A stretch of DNA of 64,000 nucleotides from Gordonia sediminis. GTDB lineage: Bacteria > Actinomycetota > Actinomycetes > Mycobacteriales > Mycobacteriaceae. The DNA is taken from positions 124,001 through 188,000 of the forward strand of contig RZUM01000001.1 of assembly GCA_004193205.1 (NCBI GenBank), given 5' to 3'. Of this stretch, positions 33,788 to 42,297 are shown one piece after another. The notes beneath the pieces are model-generated. The model saw only the letters and a program-made list of their open reading frames with translations. It was not told the DNA's origin and ran no database searches. The position numbers and the translations under genes were made by a program. Every line of letters starts with the position of its first letter. Positions within the stretch are counted from its first letter, which is position 1.

Positions 33788-34789
33788 ATGGGTTACGTCG
33801 ACAACGCCCTCGTTGGCCGGGTCACGCAGACAGGGCTGAGTTCCGCGGCGGCCATACGCACGATCGGCGGTCTCGCCGGGCTCGCGGCTGCCGGACTGTT
33901 CTATTCGACGGTGATCGAACGCAACGCCTTCACGTTGCGCCACAGCACCCTGGCCGTACTCGAGCCGGGGACCGCCCCGCTGCGGGTGCTGCACATCAGT
34001 GACATACACATGACGCCCCGTCAGCGGCTCAAGCAGGCCTGGGTGTCCGAACTCGAGGCACTCGAACCCGATCTCGTCGTCAACACCGGTGACAACCTCG
34101 CCCACCCGCAGGCGGTGCCTGCGGTGATCCAGTCGCTGGGCGGGCTGCTGTCGCGGCCGGGTCTGTTCGTGTTCGGTTCCAACGACTACTTCGGTCCGCG
34201 ACTGAAGAATCCACTGCAGTACTTCGACACCCATCACGAGCGCAAGCACGGTGACCCTCTGCCGTGGCAGGATCTGCGCGCTGCCTTCACCGAACGCGGC
34301 TGGCTCGACGCGACGCACACGGTGCGCGAACTCGAGGTCGGTGGCGTGCGGGTCGTCGCGGCCGGCGTCGACGATCCGCACATCGAACGCGACCGCTACG
34401 ACACCATCGCGGGCCGCCCGAACCCGCTGGCGCACCTGCGTCTGGGTCTCACCCACTCGCCGGAGCCCCGCGTGCTCGACCGCTTCGCCGCCGACGGTTA
34501 CGACCTGGTGATGGCCGGACACACCCACGGCGGCCAGCTGTGCCTGCCGTTCTTCGGCGCCCTGGTGACCAACTGCGAAATCGACCGGTCCCGGGTCAAG
34601 GGTGTGTCCAACTGGGGTTCGACGATGAAACTGCACGTCAGCGCGGGTCTCGGCACGTCCCCGACCGCCCCGGCGCGGTTCTGCTGCCGCCCGGAGGCCA
34701 GCCTGCTCACGCTCACCCCGGTCTCGCACGGGGACGCCGAGTTCGACGAGGCGCACTCGCTGCCGCAGCTGGCCAGCGAACGGAACTGA
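33788..34789 (+). CDS. membrane-anchored metallophosphoesterase (Rv3683-like)
   Basis: A 333-residue calcineurin-like phosphoesterase. Metal motifs in order are ISDIHMTP, NTGDNL, FGSNDYFG (where Ser-Asn-Asp replaces the usual Gly-Asn-His), LTHSPEP and AGHTHGGQL. An amino-terminal hydrophobic helix (GGLAGLAAAGLFYSTVI) anchors it. The His loss in the third motif is seen in the YaeI-like group. ATG 33788 begins the conserved part. The substrate is unknown; lipid or nucleotide phosphodiesters are possible. It is followed by the HAD gene in the same direction. Confidence 0.9.
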   Translation: MGYVDNALVGRVTQTGLSSAAAIRTIGGLAGLAAAGLFYSTVIERNAFTLRHSTLAVLEPGTAPLRVLHISDIHMTPRQRLKQAWVSELEALEPDLVVNTGDNLAHPQAVPAVIQSLGGLLSRPGLFVFGSNDYFGPRLKNPLQYFDTHHERKHGDPLPWQDLRAAFTERGWLDATHTVRELEVGGVRVVAAGVDDPHIERDRYDTIAGRPNPLAHLRLGLTHSPEPRVLDRFAADGYDLVMAGHTHGGQLCLPFFGALVTNCEIDRSRVKGVSNWGSTMKLHVSAGLGTSPTAPARFCCRPEASLLTLTPVSHGDAEFDEAHSLPQLASERN

Positions 34790-34807
34790 CGGGGCTTGCA
34801 GGCGCGC

Positions 34808-35509
34808 ATGGCAACGGTCGACGGTGTCCGTGTCCTGGCATTCGACACCTTCGGCACGGTGACCGACTGGTTCACCGGGATCTCCACGGCCGTGGCCGCC
34901 ACCGTGCCCGGGGTGGACGCCGACGAGTTCGCCCGCGAATGGCGCCGCCGGTACGCACCCATCCTGGCGCGGGTGGAATCCGGTGAGCTGGGATGGCGGC
35001 GGCTCGACGACCTGCAGACCGAGACGCTGCAGGCGGCTGCCGCGATGTTTCGTGTCGACCTCGACGCCGACCAGACGCGGCGTCTGGTGTATGCGTGGCG
35101 CACGATCCCCGGCTGGCCGGATGCCGCGCCGGGTCTGCGCCGGCTCAAGAGCGGGTTCATCGTCGCGGCCCTGAGTAACGCGACCGTCGCGCTGCTGGTC
35201 GACATGGCCAAGCACAACGGTTTCGACTGGGATGTGCTCGGCGGGTCCGATCTGTGGCGGCACTACAAACCCGCCCGGGAAACCTACTGCGGGCTCGCCG
35301 ATCTCCTCGAGGTCACCCCGGCCGAGGTGATGATGGTGGCAGCCCACCAGAACGATCTCGACGCCGCACGGTCCTTCGGCCTGCGCACGGCGTTCGTCGA
35401 GCGGCCGATGGAGTGGGGCGTGAGAAGCACTCAGATCCGGCACTGCGACGAGAACGACCTGCACGCACGGGATCTGCTCGACCTCGCCGATCAGCTCGGC
35501 GTTCCGTAG
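34808..35509 (+). CDS. haloacid dehalogenase type II family hydrolase
   Basis: A 233-residue HAD protein. The nucleophile is Asp13 in LAFDTFGTVTDWF. LSNATVALLVDM carries the Ser-Asn pair, HYKPARETY the Lys and Tyr, and MMVAAHQNDLDAARSFGLRT the acidic motif. The order and spacing fit L-2-haloacid dehalogenases, which swap a halogen for a hydroxyl through an aspartyl ester. Real substrates may be other small acids. ATG 34808 is used. It lies 18 bases after the metallophosphoesterase and is convergent with the next gene. Confidence 0.85.
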   Translation: MATVDGVRVLAFDTFGTVTDWFTGISTAVAATVPGVDADEFAREWRRRYAPILARVESGELGWRRLDDLQTETLQAAAAMFRVDLDADQTRRLVYAWRTIPGWPDAAPGLRRLKSGFIVAALSNATVALLVDMAKHNGFDWDVLGGSDLWRHYKPARETYCGLADLLEVTPAEVMMVAAHQNDLDAARSFGLRTAFVERPMEWGVRSTQIRHCDENDLHARDLLDLADQLGVP

Positions 35510-35530
35510 ACGGTGCCGACCGGAGATCAC

Positions 35531-35974
35531 TCACGACATCGAGAGTTCCACCAGCGGCACTTCGTCCATCGTCAGTCCGGCGGACTCCTCCATGACCGCG
35601 GACAGTTTGTCGTACGTCTTCGGATGCTTGGTGCGGTAACCGTCGATCACCGTCGCCGACTCGTCGGCATCCATGACCCGGGCGGTGGCCGGCCGGTGAT
35701 GCGACCACCCGATCGACACATGGCAGTGCGGATCGGCCTGGAGGTTCCGGAACCACTGGGAATGCTCCCCGAAACCCGAGGCGATGATGACCCGGTCGTC
35801 GGCCGGACGGTCGACGGTCTCGAGGACCACATAGCGAGCGTTCCCGGACTTGCGGCCGACGTGTTCGAGCAAGAGCATCCGCCCGGCGAACAGGAACCCG
35901 AGCCGCGCCCGGAACATCCCGATCGGCGCCCGGACGAACCATCGCGTCTGCAACAGGCGAGCCGCCAGGCTCAT
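35531..35974 (-). CDS. deazaflavin (F420)-dependent nitroreductase family protein
   Basis: A 147-residue DUF385/Ddn-type protein. LLLEHVGRKSGNARYVVLE is the conserved strand and turn of the split-barrel fold, and FGEHSQWFRNLQADPHCHV is the signature around the F420 site. The family includes mycobacterial Ddn, which reduces quinones and nitro drugs with F420. ATG 35974 gives the usual length; a longer frame upstream adds an unlike stretch. It stands alone, convergent with the HAD gene. The substrate is unknown. Confidence 0.88.
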   Translation of the reverse strand: MSLAARLLQTRWFVRAPIGMFRARLGFLFAGRMLLLEHVGRKSGNARYVVLETVDRPADDRVIIASGFGEHSQWFRNLQADPHCHVSIGWSHHRPATARVMDADESATVIDGYRTKHPKTYDKLSAVMEESAGLTMDEVPLVELSMS

Positions 35975-36157
35975 CGTGACCACCGTCCTCGCTTGGGTTC
36001 GCCGGGCATCGTGATTCCACCGTAGCGCGGTCGTGTGGACGCGTTGGGTTCCCGCATTCATCCGTTACGGACGATGCGGGCAAACGTTGCGGATCGCCAG
36101 AATTACTGCAGAGGCGATGCGTCACCTACACGCGCGCCCATGAAAGAAAGGTATGCC

Positions 36158-36559
36158 ATGTCCACCACGCGGAACGAGCATCCCGTTCAGCAGGGATTCG
36201 CGATGGGCACCACCATCGCCGCGGCGGCGCTGCTCCTGGTCGCCGGCGTCCTCGGCTTCTTCCAGGGTGTCTCCGCCGTTGCCAAGGACGACCTCTTCGT
36301 CGTCGGGCCCCAGTACGTCTACAAGCTCAACCTGACGTCGTGGGGCTGGATCCACATCATCCTCGGTGTCATCGCGGTCCTGGTGGCGTTCGGGATGTTC
36401 GTGGACGCCGGCTGGGCGAAGGTGTCCGCGATCATCATCGCGTCGCTGTCGATCATCCTGAACTTCCTCTGGATTCCCTATTACCCGTGGTGGTCGATCC
36501 TGGTGATCGCAATCGACCTGCTGGTCATCTGGGCCGTCGCCACCTGGCAAACCGACTGA
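36158..36559 (+). CDS. four-helix DUF7144-type membrane protein, paralogue 1
   Basis: A 133-residue protein with four hydrophobic helices (about residues 17-40, 62-84, 88-107 and 109-129). Short conserved signatures are GFFQGVSAVAKDDLFVVGPQ, SWGWIHIILG and IIIASLSIILNFLWIPYYP. It is clearly paralogous to the protein at 43598-44017, with the same helix pattern and most signatures shared. AAAGAAAGG precedes ATG 36158. Such proteins are widespread in actinobacteria and uncharacterised. A perfect terminator follows. Confidence 0.85.
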   Translation: MSTTRNEHPVQQGFAMGTTIAAAALLLVAGVLGFFQGVSAVAKDDLFVVGPQYVYKLNLTSWGWIHIILGVIAVLVAFGMFVDAGWAKVSAIIIASLSIILNFLWIPYYPWWSILVIAIDLLVIWAVATWQTD

Positions 36560-36595
36560 CCAACCCCCGACTGACCAACCGATCCCACGTGACAG

Positions 36596-36630
36596 GGCCG
36601 GCGATGTCGCAAACGACGTCGCCGGCCTTT
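36596..36630. terminator. terminator between DUF7144 gene and enoyl-CoA hydratase
   Basis: GGCCGGCGA-T-GTCG (36596-36609) pairs with CGAC-G-TCGCCGGCC (36614-36627) around a 4-base loop with one mismatch, then TTT. It separates two convergent genes and can act both ways; the last base is shared with the hydratase stop. Confidence 0.88.
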
Positions 36631-37397
36631 CAGTGCGCGGCCCCGTGACGTCCCGCACCGGCGGCGAACCGCCGGGCACCGGCGACGGTGTCGGCAGTGA
36701 GGGACTGGAGTCCGTGCCGGAACTCGTTTCGCATCGCGGTGGGCTCGTCGAGTCCCGCCTGCTCGATCAGCGACAGCCGATCGTTGCGCAGGCAGGTCTG
36801 CGGAAACCGTGCGATCTCGGCCGCCAGTCGTACCGCCTCGGCCAGCGAAGATCCTTTCGGGACAACCCGATTCGCCAGACCGATGTCGAGTGCCTCGGCC
36901 GCCCCGACGGCCCGGCCGGTGAGGATCAGGTCCATCGCCCGGCTCTCCCCGATAAGCCGGGGCAGGCGCACGGTGCCGCCGTCGATGAGCGGCACCCCCC
37001 AGCGTCGGCAGAACACCCCGAAGACGGCGTCGTCGTCGACGACCCGCATATCCGCCCACAACGCCAACTCGAGACCACCCGCCACCGCGTGGCCGGACAC
37101 CGCCGCGATGACCGGCTTGGACAGGCGCATGCGCGTCGGCCCCATGGGCCCGTCGCCGTCCTCGTCGGTCCGATTCGGCTCGCCTTCGGCGATCGCCTTG
37201 AGATCGGCTCCGGCGCAGAAGGTTCCGCCCTCGCCGAAGAGCACCGCCACCGCGACCGAGTCGTCGGCGTCGAATCGTCGGAACGCATCGGCGAGAGCCT
37301 CGGCGGTCCGGCGATCGACGGCATTACGGACCTGTGGCCGGTTGATCCCGATGAGTCGGACGGCACCGGCGGTGCGTTCGATGATTGATTCGGTCAC
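36630..37397 (-). CDS. enoyl-CoA hydratase/isomerase family protein
   Basis: A 255-residue crotonase-fold protein. GGTFCAGADLKAIAEG and AAVSGHAVAGGLELALWADM form the oxyanion hole. In the second region the usual catalytic Glu positions read GVPLIDGGTVRLPRLIG, where Asp-Gly replaces the common Glu of hydratases, so hydratase activity is uncertain and another crotonase reaction is possible. ATG 37397 is used. It lies 41 bases downstream of the end of the AraC gene on the same strand... the AraC gene is upstream of it in transcription order, so the two may be co-transcribed. The substrate is unknown. Confidence 0.88.
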   Translation of the reverse strand: MTESIIERTAGAVRLIGINRPQVRNAVDRRTAEALADAFRRFDADDSVAVAVLFGEGGTFCAGADLKAIAEGEPNRTDEDGDGPMGPTRMRLSKPVIAAVSGHAVAGGLELALWADMRVVDDDAVFGVFCRRWGVPLIDGGTVRLPRLIGESRAMDLILTGRAVGAAEALDIGLANRVVPKGSSLAEAVRLAAEIARFPQTCLRNDRLSLIEQAGLDEPTAMRNEFRHGLQSLTADTVAGARRFAAGAGRHGAAH

Positions 37398-37437
37398 TGT
37401 GTGCCCCTTTGCACTTCACAAGTTGATCCTTAAAAGC

Positions 37438-38379
37438 TCAGTGCCGCAACACCTGTGACGGGCTGACCCCGTACCGCCGACGATACGCCGCGGCGAATCG
37501 GCTGGGACTGGAGAACCCCCACCTCGCCGCTGCGTCGGCCACCGTGCCGTGGCCGCGCGCGAGGTCGTCGCGGGCCCGGTCGAGCCGGATGTCGGCCAGC
37601 GCGCGGGTGGGTGTGGTCTCCACGAACTCCGCGAAGGCCTCCTGCAGTCGCCGCACACTCGTGCCGGCGAGGGCCGCCATCTCGGCCGACGTCCACGGAT
37701 GCGCCGGATCGTCGTTGAGCGCGTCGAGGACTCGCTTGACCATCCCCGGCCGCAACTGCCCGTCGGAATCGGCGTCTTCGGGGGTGACGGCGAGCAGGAA
37801 CGCCGTCGTCACGGCGCTGGCCAGTTGCGGACCGACGAGCGGGTTCGCGAGGAGGTCGACCGGGTCGCGGGACTGTGCGGACAGCGCGGTCACCAGGCTC
37901 AGCCACGACGCACCCGCGGCGCTCGACACGTCGAGCTGATCCGGCAGCGACAGCCGCCGACGGATCGGCGCGAGATGGATGCGGTCGGCCTCGCGCTCGA
38001 GGTGCTCGGCATCGAACTTCACCCCGATGACCTGGCAATCGGCGGTCCAGTTGGTGATCAGCGACGACCGGTCGGCGGTGAAGATCGTGCCCAGCCCGGG
38101 CCGCGAGACGATCTCGCCGTCACCGGCACGCGAGTGCAGGCGGCCGGAGAGCGGGATGTTGACCTCGTAGGCACCCGGGTACTCACACGCGATGGACACC
38201 GCGGTTCCCCACGACATGCGTCCGATGGTGACGCCACCGAGTTCCACCGTCCGCAGACTCAGGTTCACCTTCTCCGGCTCGTCGAGCGCGGTCAGCTCGT
38301 GCGGGAAGTACACGTCGGCCACGGCGCGATGCGCGGCATCCCAGTCGCGGGTGCCGACCAATTGTCTCGAGGTGGTCAT
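37438..38379 (-). CDS. AraC family regulator, probable regulator of gcoAB
   Basis: A 313-residue protein with an AraC-binding-domain-like amino half (GAYEVNIPLSGRLHSRAGDG) and a carboxy-terminal double helix-turn-helix. MAALAGTSVRRLQEAFAEFV is the first helix-turn-helix and GTVADAAARWGFSSPSRFAA the second, with the family end YRRRYGVSPSQVLRH. It is divergent from gcoA across 216 bases. AraC-type regulators sit beside gcoAB in other aromatic-degrading actinobacteria, so it probably senses guaiacol or a related aromatic. The effector is inferred. Confidence 0.9.
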   Translation of the reverse strand: MTTSRQLVGTRDWDAAHRAVADVYFPHELTALDEPEKVNLSLRTVELGGVTIGRMSWGTAVSIACEYPGAYEVNIPLSGRLHSRAGDGEIVSRPGLGTIFTADRSSLITNWTADCQVIGVKFDAEHLEREADRIHLAPIRRRLSLPDQLDVSSAAGASWLSLVTALSAQSRDPVDLLANPLVGPQLASAVTTAFLLAVTPEDADSDGQLRPGMVKRVLDALNDDPAHPWTSAEMAALAGTSVRRLQEAFAEFVETTPTRALADIRLDRARDDLARGHGTVADAAARWGFSSPSRFAAAYRRRYGVSPSQVLRH

Positions 38380-38595
38380 CAGTGCGCGGTCTCTCGGTCC
38401 TTGTCTGCCGCGTTCGGCTACGACACCGCCGCCGGCTCTGGTTGTGTTCTACCTCAATCCTCCACAACGCAGCGATACAGATCACATTTTCCTCGCGCAA
38501 TCGGTGCCGCCTCCGCGCTATCGGTATCGATGCCGCGCCGCTTCGCTCCTAGTGTCTGACGACATCGTTGCCCGACCGATGAAGGAGCAGATGCG

Positions 38596-39807
38596 ATGAC
38601 CACCACCGTTTCCTGGATCGACCAGATCACCATGACCGAACTCGAGCGCAATCCGTACCCCGTGTACGAGCGGCTGCGTCGTGAGGCCCCCCTCGCTTAT
38701 GTGCCGGTCCTCGGGTCGTATGTGGCGAGCACTGCGGAGATCTGCCGCGAGATCGCCACCAGCGGTGATTTCGAGGCCATCATCACCAAGGCCGGTGGCC
38801 GGACCTTCGGTCATCCGGCGGTCATCGGCGTCAACGGTGCCATCCACGAGGACCTGCGCTCGATGGTCGATCCGGCGCTGCAGCCGCAGGAAGTGGACCG
38901 CTGGATCGACGACCTGGTCCGGCCGATCGCGCGGCGCTACCTCGAGGAGTTCGAGGACGCCGGCCATGCCGAACTCGTCGCGCAGTATTGCGAGCCGGTC
39001 TCGGTGCGGGCGCTCGGCGACCTGCTCGGGCTGCAGTCGGTGAGCTCGGACAAGTTGCGCGAGTGGTTCCACAAACTGTCGCGATCGTTCACCAACGCGG
39101 GCGTCGACGAGAACGGCGAGTTCACCAACCCGGAGGGCTTCCGCGAGGGCGACGAGGCGAAGGCCGAGATCCGGGCCATCGTCGACCCGCTGATCGACAA
39201 CTGGATCGAGAACCCCGACGACAGCGCCATCAGCCACTGGCTGCACGACGGCATGCCCGAGGGGCAGACCCGCGACCGCGACTACATCTACCCGACCCTG
39301 TTCGTCTACCTGCTCGGCGCGATGCAGGAGCCCGGTCATGCGATGGCGTCGACGCTGGTGGGCCTGTTCACCCAGCCCGAACAGATGGAACAGGTGGTCG
39401 ACGAACCCGGCCTGATCCCCCGAGCCATCTCCGAGGGCATGCGCTGGACGTCGCCGATCTGGTCAGCCACCGCGCGCATCAGCACAACCGACGTCGAGGT
39501 CGCCGGGGTTTCGCTGCCGGCGGGTTCGGTCGTCCTGATGTCCTACGGGTCGGCCAATCACGACCACGCCATCTACGAGGCCCCGTCGGAATACGACCTG
39601 ACGCGCCCACCGCTCCCCCATCTCGCCTTCGGCGCCGGCAACCACGCCTGCGCGGGGATCTACTTCGCCAATCACGTGTGCCGGATCGGTCTCGAGGAAC
39701 TCTTCGACTCGATTCCCAATCTCGAACGCGACACCAGCAGTGACGTCGAGTTCTGGGGCTGGGGTTTCCGCGGCCCGACCTCGTTGCACGTGACGTGGGA
39801 GGTCTGA
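38596..39807 (+). CDS. gcoA: cytochrome P450 GcoA (CYP255A-type), aryl-O-demethylase
   Basis: A 403-residue P450 that, by close resemblance to Amycolatopsis GcoA, removes the methyl of guaiacol to give catechol and formaldehyde. The heme loop is [10 protein letters not shown] with Cys352, the I-helix region is [12 protein letters not shown], with Glu where most P450s have an acid-alcohol pair, and EGMR is the ExxR motif. With a four-residue offset, the substrate-pocket residues Phe75, Phe169, Thr296 and Phe395 of GcoA are all kept here as Phe71, Phe165, Thr292 and Phe391. GGAG precedes ATG 38596. gcoB follows after 2 bases. Preference for guaiacol or 4-alkylguaiacols cannot be settled from sequence. 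Confidence 0.94.
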   Translation: MTTTVSWIDQITMTELERNPYPVYERLRREAPLAYVPVLGSYVASTAEICREIATSGDFEAIITKAGGRTFGHPAVIGVNGAIHEDLRSMVDPALQPQEVDRWIDDLVRPIARRYLEEFEDAGHAELVAQYCEPVSVRALGDLLGLQSVSSDKLREWFHKLSRSFTNAGVDENGEFTNPEGFREGDEAKAEIRAIVDPLIDNWIENPDDSAISHWLHDGMPEGQTRDRDYIYPTLFVYLLGAMQEPGHAMASTLVGLFTQPEQMEQVVDEPGLIPRAISEGMRWTSPIWSATARISTTDVEVAGVSLPAGSVVLMSYGSANHDHAIYEAPSEYDLTRPPLPHLAFGAGNHACAGIYFANHVCRIGLEELFDSIPNLERDTSSDVEFWGWGFRGPTSLHVTWEV

Positions 39808-39809
39808 CG

Positions 39810-40841
39810 ATGGACCGCGTCCATTCCGTACAGGTGGCGGGTTCGGACCCGCGGACCGTCGAGGTCGCCGGCGACCAGCGCCTGCTCGACGCGTTCCTCC
39901 GCAACGGCGTGTACCTGCCCAACTCGTGTAATCAGGGCACCTGTGGCACCTGCAAGGTGAAGGTTCTGCGCGGCATCGTCGATCAGCCGACGCCGTCGGA
40001 GACCGTGCTCTCGGCCGACGAGCAGCGAGGCGGATACGTCCTCGCCTGCCAGTCCACGCCGCGGTCGGATGCCGAGATCGAGGTTCCCCTCGACGCCGGT
40101 TGCGGTCCTCGCCACGTGCTGCGCGATCTCACCGGGGAGGTCCACGAGATCCGCGCGGTCGCCGACGACACGGTGACACTGACCGTCCGGCTCGACGATC
40201 CCCTGGAGTTCTCCGCGGGACAGTACGTCGAGATCACCGTCCCGGGGACCGGGGAGGTGCGTCAGTATTCGATGGCCAATCCACCGCGCAGCGACGACCA
40301 CCTCGAGTTCCATGTCCGCCGCGTCGGCGGCGGATTGGCCACCGACGGCTGGATCTTCGATTCCCTGGCCGAGGGGCAGCCCGTCGAGATGCGCGGGCCC
40401 TGGGGTGATTTCGTGCACGACGCCGATGCCGACGGGCCGATGATCCTGCTCGCCGGCGGCACCGGGCTGGCCCCGCTGAAGTCGATCGCACTGCACGCGC
40501 TCGAACTCGATCCAGAACGGGAGATCCACCTCTACCATGGGGTCCGCTATCGATCCGACCTCTACGACGTCGGGTTCTGGGAGTCGCTGGCCGACCGGCA
40601 TCCGGGTGTGCACTACACACCGTGTCTGAGTCGCGAGGAGGGTTTCGGCCGACACGGATATGTCGGCGACATCCTGGTCGAGGACTTCGACTCGCTGCGC
40701 GGTTTCTCGGCCTACCTGTGCGGCCCGCCCGCGATGGTCGACGCCGGGGTCAAGGCCTGCAAGCGTCGCCGGATGCCCGGACGCAGCATCCACCGGGAGA
40801 AGTACACGCCGGCGCCGACCACCGAAGCGGTCCCTGCCTGA
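39810..40841 (+). CDS. gcoB: GcoB, three-domain ferredoxin-FAD-NAD(P)H reductase
   Basis: A 343-residue single-chain electron donor for GcoA. The amino-terminal plant-type [2Fe-2S] domain has CNQGTCGTC and LACQ as ligands. The FAD domain has VRQYSMANPP (RxYS), and the nucleotide domain has LLAGGTGLAPLKS and YLCGPPAMVD. It moves electrons from NADH to the P450 heme. ATG 39810 follows GGGAGG. The last 26 bases of its IHREKYTPAP coding stretch recur exactly about 1.5 kb downstream. A 13-bp perfect terminator hairpin lies after the stop. Confidence 0.94.
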   Translation: MDRVHSVQVAGSDPRTVEVAGDQRLLDAFLRNGVYLPNSCNQGTCGTCKVKVLRGIVDQPTPSETVLSADEQRGGYVLACQSTPRSDAEIEVPLDAGCGPRHVLRDLTGEVHEIRAVADDTVTLTVRLDDPLEFSAGQYVEITVPGTGEVRQYSMANPPRSDDHLEFHVRRVGGGLATDGWIFDSLAEGQPVEMRGPWGDFVHDADADGPMILLAGGTGLAPLKSIALHALELDPEREIHLYHGVRYRSDLYDVGFWESLADRHPGVHYTPCLSREEGFGRHGYVGDILVEDFDSLRGFSAYLCGPPAMVDAGVKACKRRRMPGRSIHREKYTPAPTTEAVPA

Positions 40842-40876
40842 GTTCGTCCCCTGAGTTCCGGTCTTCCCGCGGACGC

Positions 40877-40912
40877 GTGATGGTCCCCCCGCTGCTTGCG
40901 GGGGACCATCAC
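40877..40912 (+). terminator. terminator after gcoB
   Basis: GTGATGGTCCCCC (40877-40889) pairs perfectly with GGGGGACCATCAC (40900-40912) around a 10-base loop, 36 bases after gcoB. There is no T-run, as is usual for actinobacterial terminators. Confidence 0.85.
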
Positions 40913-40959
40913 AGGTCGGGGGACGAACAATTGCGGGTGTTGGTTGGCCAAGGCCTCGG

Positions 40960-41160
40960 TCAGCGTTCGGCCTGCTCCCGACGTAGGTCTTTTCTCACGT
41001 CATCGATAAGCCGCTGCAGCCCGGAGACAGCCTCCTCTGGCGCTCCGGCGAGCCACGACAATGATGGATAGGTCGGCGTGGTCGCCACCCACTCGTTGTC
41101 CTCGTCGGAGTAACGAACCGAATACTGCGGACGAGCGTTGGGGATCGTCTCAACTGCCAT
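40960..41160 (-). CDS. hicB: HicB family antitoxin
   Basis: A 66-residue protein starting MAVETIPNARPQYSVRYSD. NEWVATTPTYPSLSWLAGAP and EEAVSGLQRLIDDVR give the partial RNase H-like fold of HicB antitoxins, without a clear carboxy-terminal DNA-binding domain. Its ATG 41160 lies inside the end of hicA, an 11-base overlap, as in other hicAB pairs with the toxin first. Since hicA is frameshifted, the antitoxin may now be an orphan that could still shield the cell from related toxins. The call is by pattern and context. Confidence 0.78.
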   Translation of the reverse strand: MAVETIPNARPQYSVRYSDEDNEWVATTPTYPSLSWLAGAPEEAVSGLQRLIDDVRKDLRREQAER

Positions 41161-41415
41161 CGCCGTGGTCCTCCCGCTCAAGTCTCTCGATGGCCGCCAG
41201 TACCTGGCGGACCTGGTACGCCTTCGCCGAACCGTTCGGCCCCTTCTGGATGTTGACTCGCGGATCTCCGGGCCAAGGTGTCTTGAACACGGCATGGCTG
41301 CCGTGTGCTGCCGTGGAGGCCCGAAGTACCGCCGACAGACATGCATCAGATCGTCGTATCGGACCGCGGCAGGGCTCGAGCGCATCCTCTCCAAGGTCTT
41401 GTCCAGCTTCCCCAT
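41150..41415 (-). pseudogene. hicA: hicA toxin gene broken by a one-base frameshift
   Basis: From ATG 41415 the frame reads MGKLDKTLERMRSSPAAVRY, then DDLMHVCRRYFGPPRQH. In the next frame it continues GSHAVFKTPWPGDPRVNIQK and ends QVRQVLAAIERLERE before a stop at 41150. The two halves join into one normal-length HicA mRNA interferase if one G is restored near 41300, where the minus strand has ACGGCAGCC and ACGGGCAGCC would be expected. The catalytic His is in GSHAVF. Either a real inactivating deletion or a sequencing error in a G-run explains it. Confidence 0.82.
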
Positions 41416-41515
41416 TTCGGGAAGTTGGCACCGATGCTACGGCCTGCCTGGAAGTCCGTACACAGGGAGACCGGGCGCGATCCCCAAGATGCTCAAACCT
41501 TATGCCGTCCACTGG

Positions 41516-41531
41516 TGTGATTGCCATCACA
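41516..41531 (+). promoter_or_regulatory. perfect Crp/GlxR consensus site
   Basis: TGTGATTGCCATCACA fits TGTGA-N6-TCACA at every fixed position, the best such match in the window. It lies in the gap between hicA and the SRPBCC gene, about 100 bases from the first and 154 from the second. Which promoter it serves is unknown. Confidence 0.65.
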
Positions 41532-41684
41532 TTGCTGTCCAGCCGTCCGTGCCGGGTTGAGGGTCTTTGGCCAGACCCTGCCTCGAACGCGCGATTGGGC
41601 CATTCAAGCCTTGCCGTCGGCGCACAAGGTTCCTTGGATGAAGGCAGAGCGAGCGCTCGCGCCATCGGCAAGCTGAAGGGAGCG

Positions 41685-42191
41685 ATGGTGACCACATTGA
41701 CGACCAGCAGAAGCATCGAGATCGACGCCCCGGCCGAGCGGGTCTTTGCCTTCGTCTCCGACTTGGAGAAGCTAATGCAGTCTGTGCCGTCGATCCGCCG
41801 CATCGTGATCAGTGATCGCGACCTCAACGAGGACGGGGTCACCACCTCGTACGCGTGGACCACGACGATCGGGATCGGTCCCCTGCACCACGAGGTGCAC
41901 GGCACCACGACGTGCGAGCAGTCCGTTCTCAACCAGCGTCTCGTGTACAGGCACGCGATGGGACTCGAGACGGTGGAGACCTTCATCCTGGAACCTGTGC
42001 AGACCGGTACTCGCCTCACCTTCACAGCGTCGGTCACCTCGCCCGTCCCGCTGCTGGAGAGACTGTCGGTCCTGGTCGCATCGAAGGCACGGGGGCATGC
42101 GCACTACTTGGATCAAGTCTTGGGCGAGATCAAGCGAGAACTGGAGGTCTCGCCCGACAGCCCGCCGACCGGGTCCAGCCCGAACCCATAG
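41685..42191 (+). CDS. SRPBCC (polyketide cyclase/START-like) family protein
   Basis: A 168-residue ligand-binding helix-grip protein. SRSIEIDAPAERVFAFVSDL is the usual first strand and helix, GVTTSYAWTTTIGIGP the middle strands, and LVASKARGHAHYLDQVLGEI the long carboxy-terminal helix. A Pro/Ser tail ends it. ATG 41685 is used, with GTG 41688 also possible; AGGGAG is only two bases from the ATG. A perfect Crp-type site and the palindrome GCGAGCGCTCGC (41649-41660) lie upstream. The ligand is unknown. It may be cargo of a small island. Confidence 0.82.
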   Translation: MVTTLTTSRSIEIDAPAERVFAFVSDLEKLMQSVPSIRRIVISDRDLNEDGVTTSYAWTTTIGIGPLHHEVHGTTTCEQSVLNQRLVYRHAMGLETVETFILEPVQTGTRLTFTASVTSPVPLLERLSVLVASKARGHAHYLDQVLGEIKRELEVSPDSPPTGSSPNP

Positions 42192-42297
42192 CGGCTTAAC
42201 TCCAGCCTCGATCGACCAGGTTAGGTGGTCGAGATGTGGCCTGATTCCGGGCTACTCCTGCTCCGAGACCTCGGCCTCGGCGAGGTGGCACTCCTTA

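Noticed and set aside
38461-38480. Half-site ATCACA upstream of gcoA as a Crp site
   Set aside because: The opposite half-site TGTGA is not at the required spacing.
41649-41660. Palindrome GCGAGCGCTCGC before the SRPBCC gene as an operator
   Set aside because: Short GC palindromes are frequent in this base composition and no dedicated regulator is adjacent.
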